Source: Acidobacteriota bacterium | Lineage (GTDB): Bacteria; Acidobacteriota; Terriglobia; Terriglobales; Acidobacteriaceae | Assembly: GCA_021811745.1 (NCBI GenBank) | Contig: JAJZNH010000962.1 | Span: forward strand, 1-5,787 | Reading direction: 5' to 3' | DNA: 5,787 bases | Part shown: positions 5,344-5,787 of the stretch, piece by piece | How positions within the stretch are numbered: position 1 is the first letter of the stretch | Layout of the letters: every line of letters starts with the position of its first letter | Notes under the pieces: generated by a model | Database searches by the model: none | Told to the model about the DNA's origin: nothing | What the model saw: the letters and a program-made list of their open reading frames with translations, nothing else | Program-made: the position numbers and the translations under genes

Positions 5344-5362
5344 TCGCTGATTGTGTGAGCGA
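5344..5362 (+). terminator. Weak stem-loop after the 123-aa gene
   Basis: TCGCT (5344-5348) and AGCGA (5358-5362) form a 5-bp stem with a 9-nt loop, 15 nt after the stop and followed by TTCCTTC. There is no proper T-run, so termination by this element is doubtful. Confidence 0.2.
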
Positions 5363-5437
5363 TTCCTTCGCCTGTAACCCTTGAGCTGTCGGCCAATCTT
5401 CACTGAGGTCGTTCGCCATGTCTTTGCCATCCCCTGT

Positions 5438-5454
5438 CAGGCGCCTATCGCCTG
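5438..5454. repeat. Perfect hairpin CAGGCG-CCTAT-CGCCTG
   Basis: A 6-bp GC-rich stem with a 5-nt loop. CCC (5431-5433) and GGG (5456-5458) could add outer pairs across an internal loop. There is no T-run after it. It could be an operator-like dyad or an RNA hairpin in an untranslated leader. Confidence 0.4.
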
Positions 5455-5787
5455 TGGGACCGAGTGAATTGGGAGCATTCCGCCCCGCATCCCTCCGGCC
5501 ACGTCCTGCGGCAAAAACGCCGTTGTGGCGGGCGCTTTTCCGTGCTTGCTCTGGAATCGCGCATGCGCTTCAATTCCTTCAAGATGCGGGCATTGGTTAC
5601 GCGACTGCACACTTCAGGGGAAGGGGCATCCCGGGGGTTCCAAAAGGCATCTATATTGATTGCAATTGGTCCCTTCATTGGAGGCCGCAGGGAACGTTGA
5701 AAGTCACCTTGCGTAAGGAATCTTTGCCCAGAGAGGTTCATCGTCTCTCGCCGAAACTGAAACGATCTCGGGGAACGTCCTATGAAG

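Larger units (their letters stand above)
5329..5787. other. 459-bp stretch without a supported gene
   Basis: Frames of 78 codons (+, GTG at 5464 to 5700) and 98 codons (-, 5741 to 5445) exist, but both are rich in Arg, Ser and His with no recognisable domain and no good ribosome site, and they overlap each other. A hairpin stands at 5438-5454. Near the end, GGGGAA precedes an ATG at 5782 followed by AAG, which could be the first two codons of a gene beyond the window. No mobile-element ends or tRNA seen. Confidence 0.5.

Noticed and set aside
5464..5700. 78-codon + frame starting with GTG
   Set aside because: No family resemblance, no ribosome binding site, and overlaps an equally unsupported antisense frame; left inside the unassigned stretch.
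5445..5741. 98-codon antisense frame near the right end
   Set aside because: Only a weak GAGAG precedes it, and the Arg-rich sequence has no domain.

Overview
The window is about 5.8 kb of moderately GC-rich bacterial DNA. Every supported gene lies on the + strand. Gene content and style would fit an environmental, Gram-negative-type genome such as Acidobacteriota: an RND pump, an ECF sigma factor fused to a zinc-binding domain, a short YeiH-type exporter, and several starts without a Shine-Dalgarno sequence. That taxonomic guess rests on general resemblance only. There is no rRNA, tRNA, CRISPR array or recognisable insertion sequence.

Layout. (1) Positions 1-1379 look like one operon: the C-terminal 100 residues of an RND efflux permease, a DUF2892 (YgaP-like) small membrane protein overlapping it by ATGA, a class I SAM-dependent methyltransferase, and a small Cys/His-containing protein that starts 2 nt after the methyltransferase stop. 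(2) A 119-bp spacer carries a perfect TATAAT box and leads into an ECF sigma factor with its own C-terminal anti-sigma-like zinc-binding domain (H-x3-C-x2-C). An OsmC-family thiol peroxidase-like gene with a strong ribosome binding site follows. (3) A LysR regulator of the CysB/YeiE type comes next, then a YeiH/UPF0324 putative sulfate or sulfite exporter. The spacer between them holds a perfect T-N11-A dyad, as expected for a LysR-type operator, interleaved with a second dyad. (4) A 123-residue protein with two membrane segments follows. The last roughly 460 bp hold no gene I can defend, though an ATG at 5782 may begin the next one.

Taken together, the genes suggest an envelope and redox/sulfur stress region. 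The pump and DUF2892 protein deal with export. The sigma-zinc-finger fusion could be a one-protein metal or redox switch. The OsmC protein would remove peroxides, and the LysR/YeiH pair is likely a self-contained sulfur-oxyanion sensing and export module. The strongest non-gene signals are two genes (lysR and the 123-aa gene) whose -10-like extended boxes end exactly 6 nt before the ATG, which predicts leaderless mRNAs, and the interleaved inverted repeats in the lysR-yeiH spacer.
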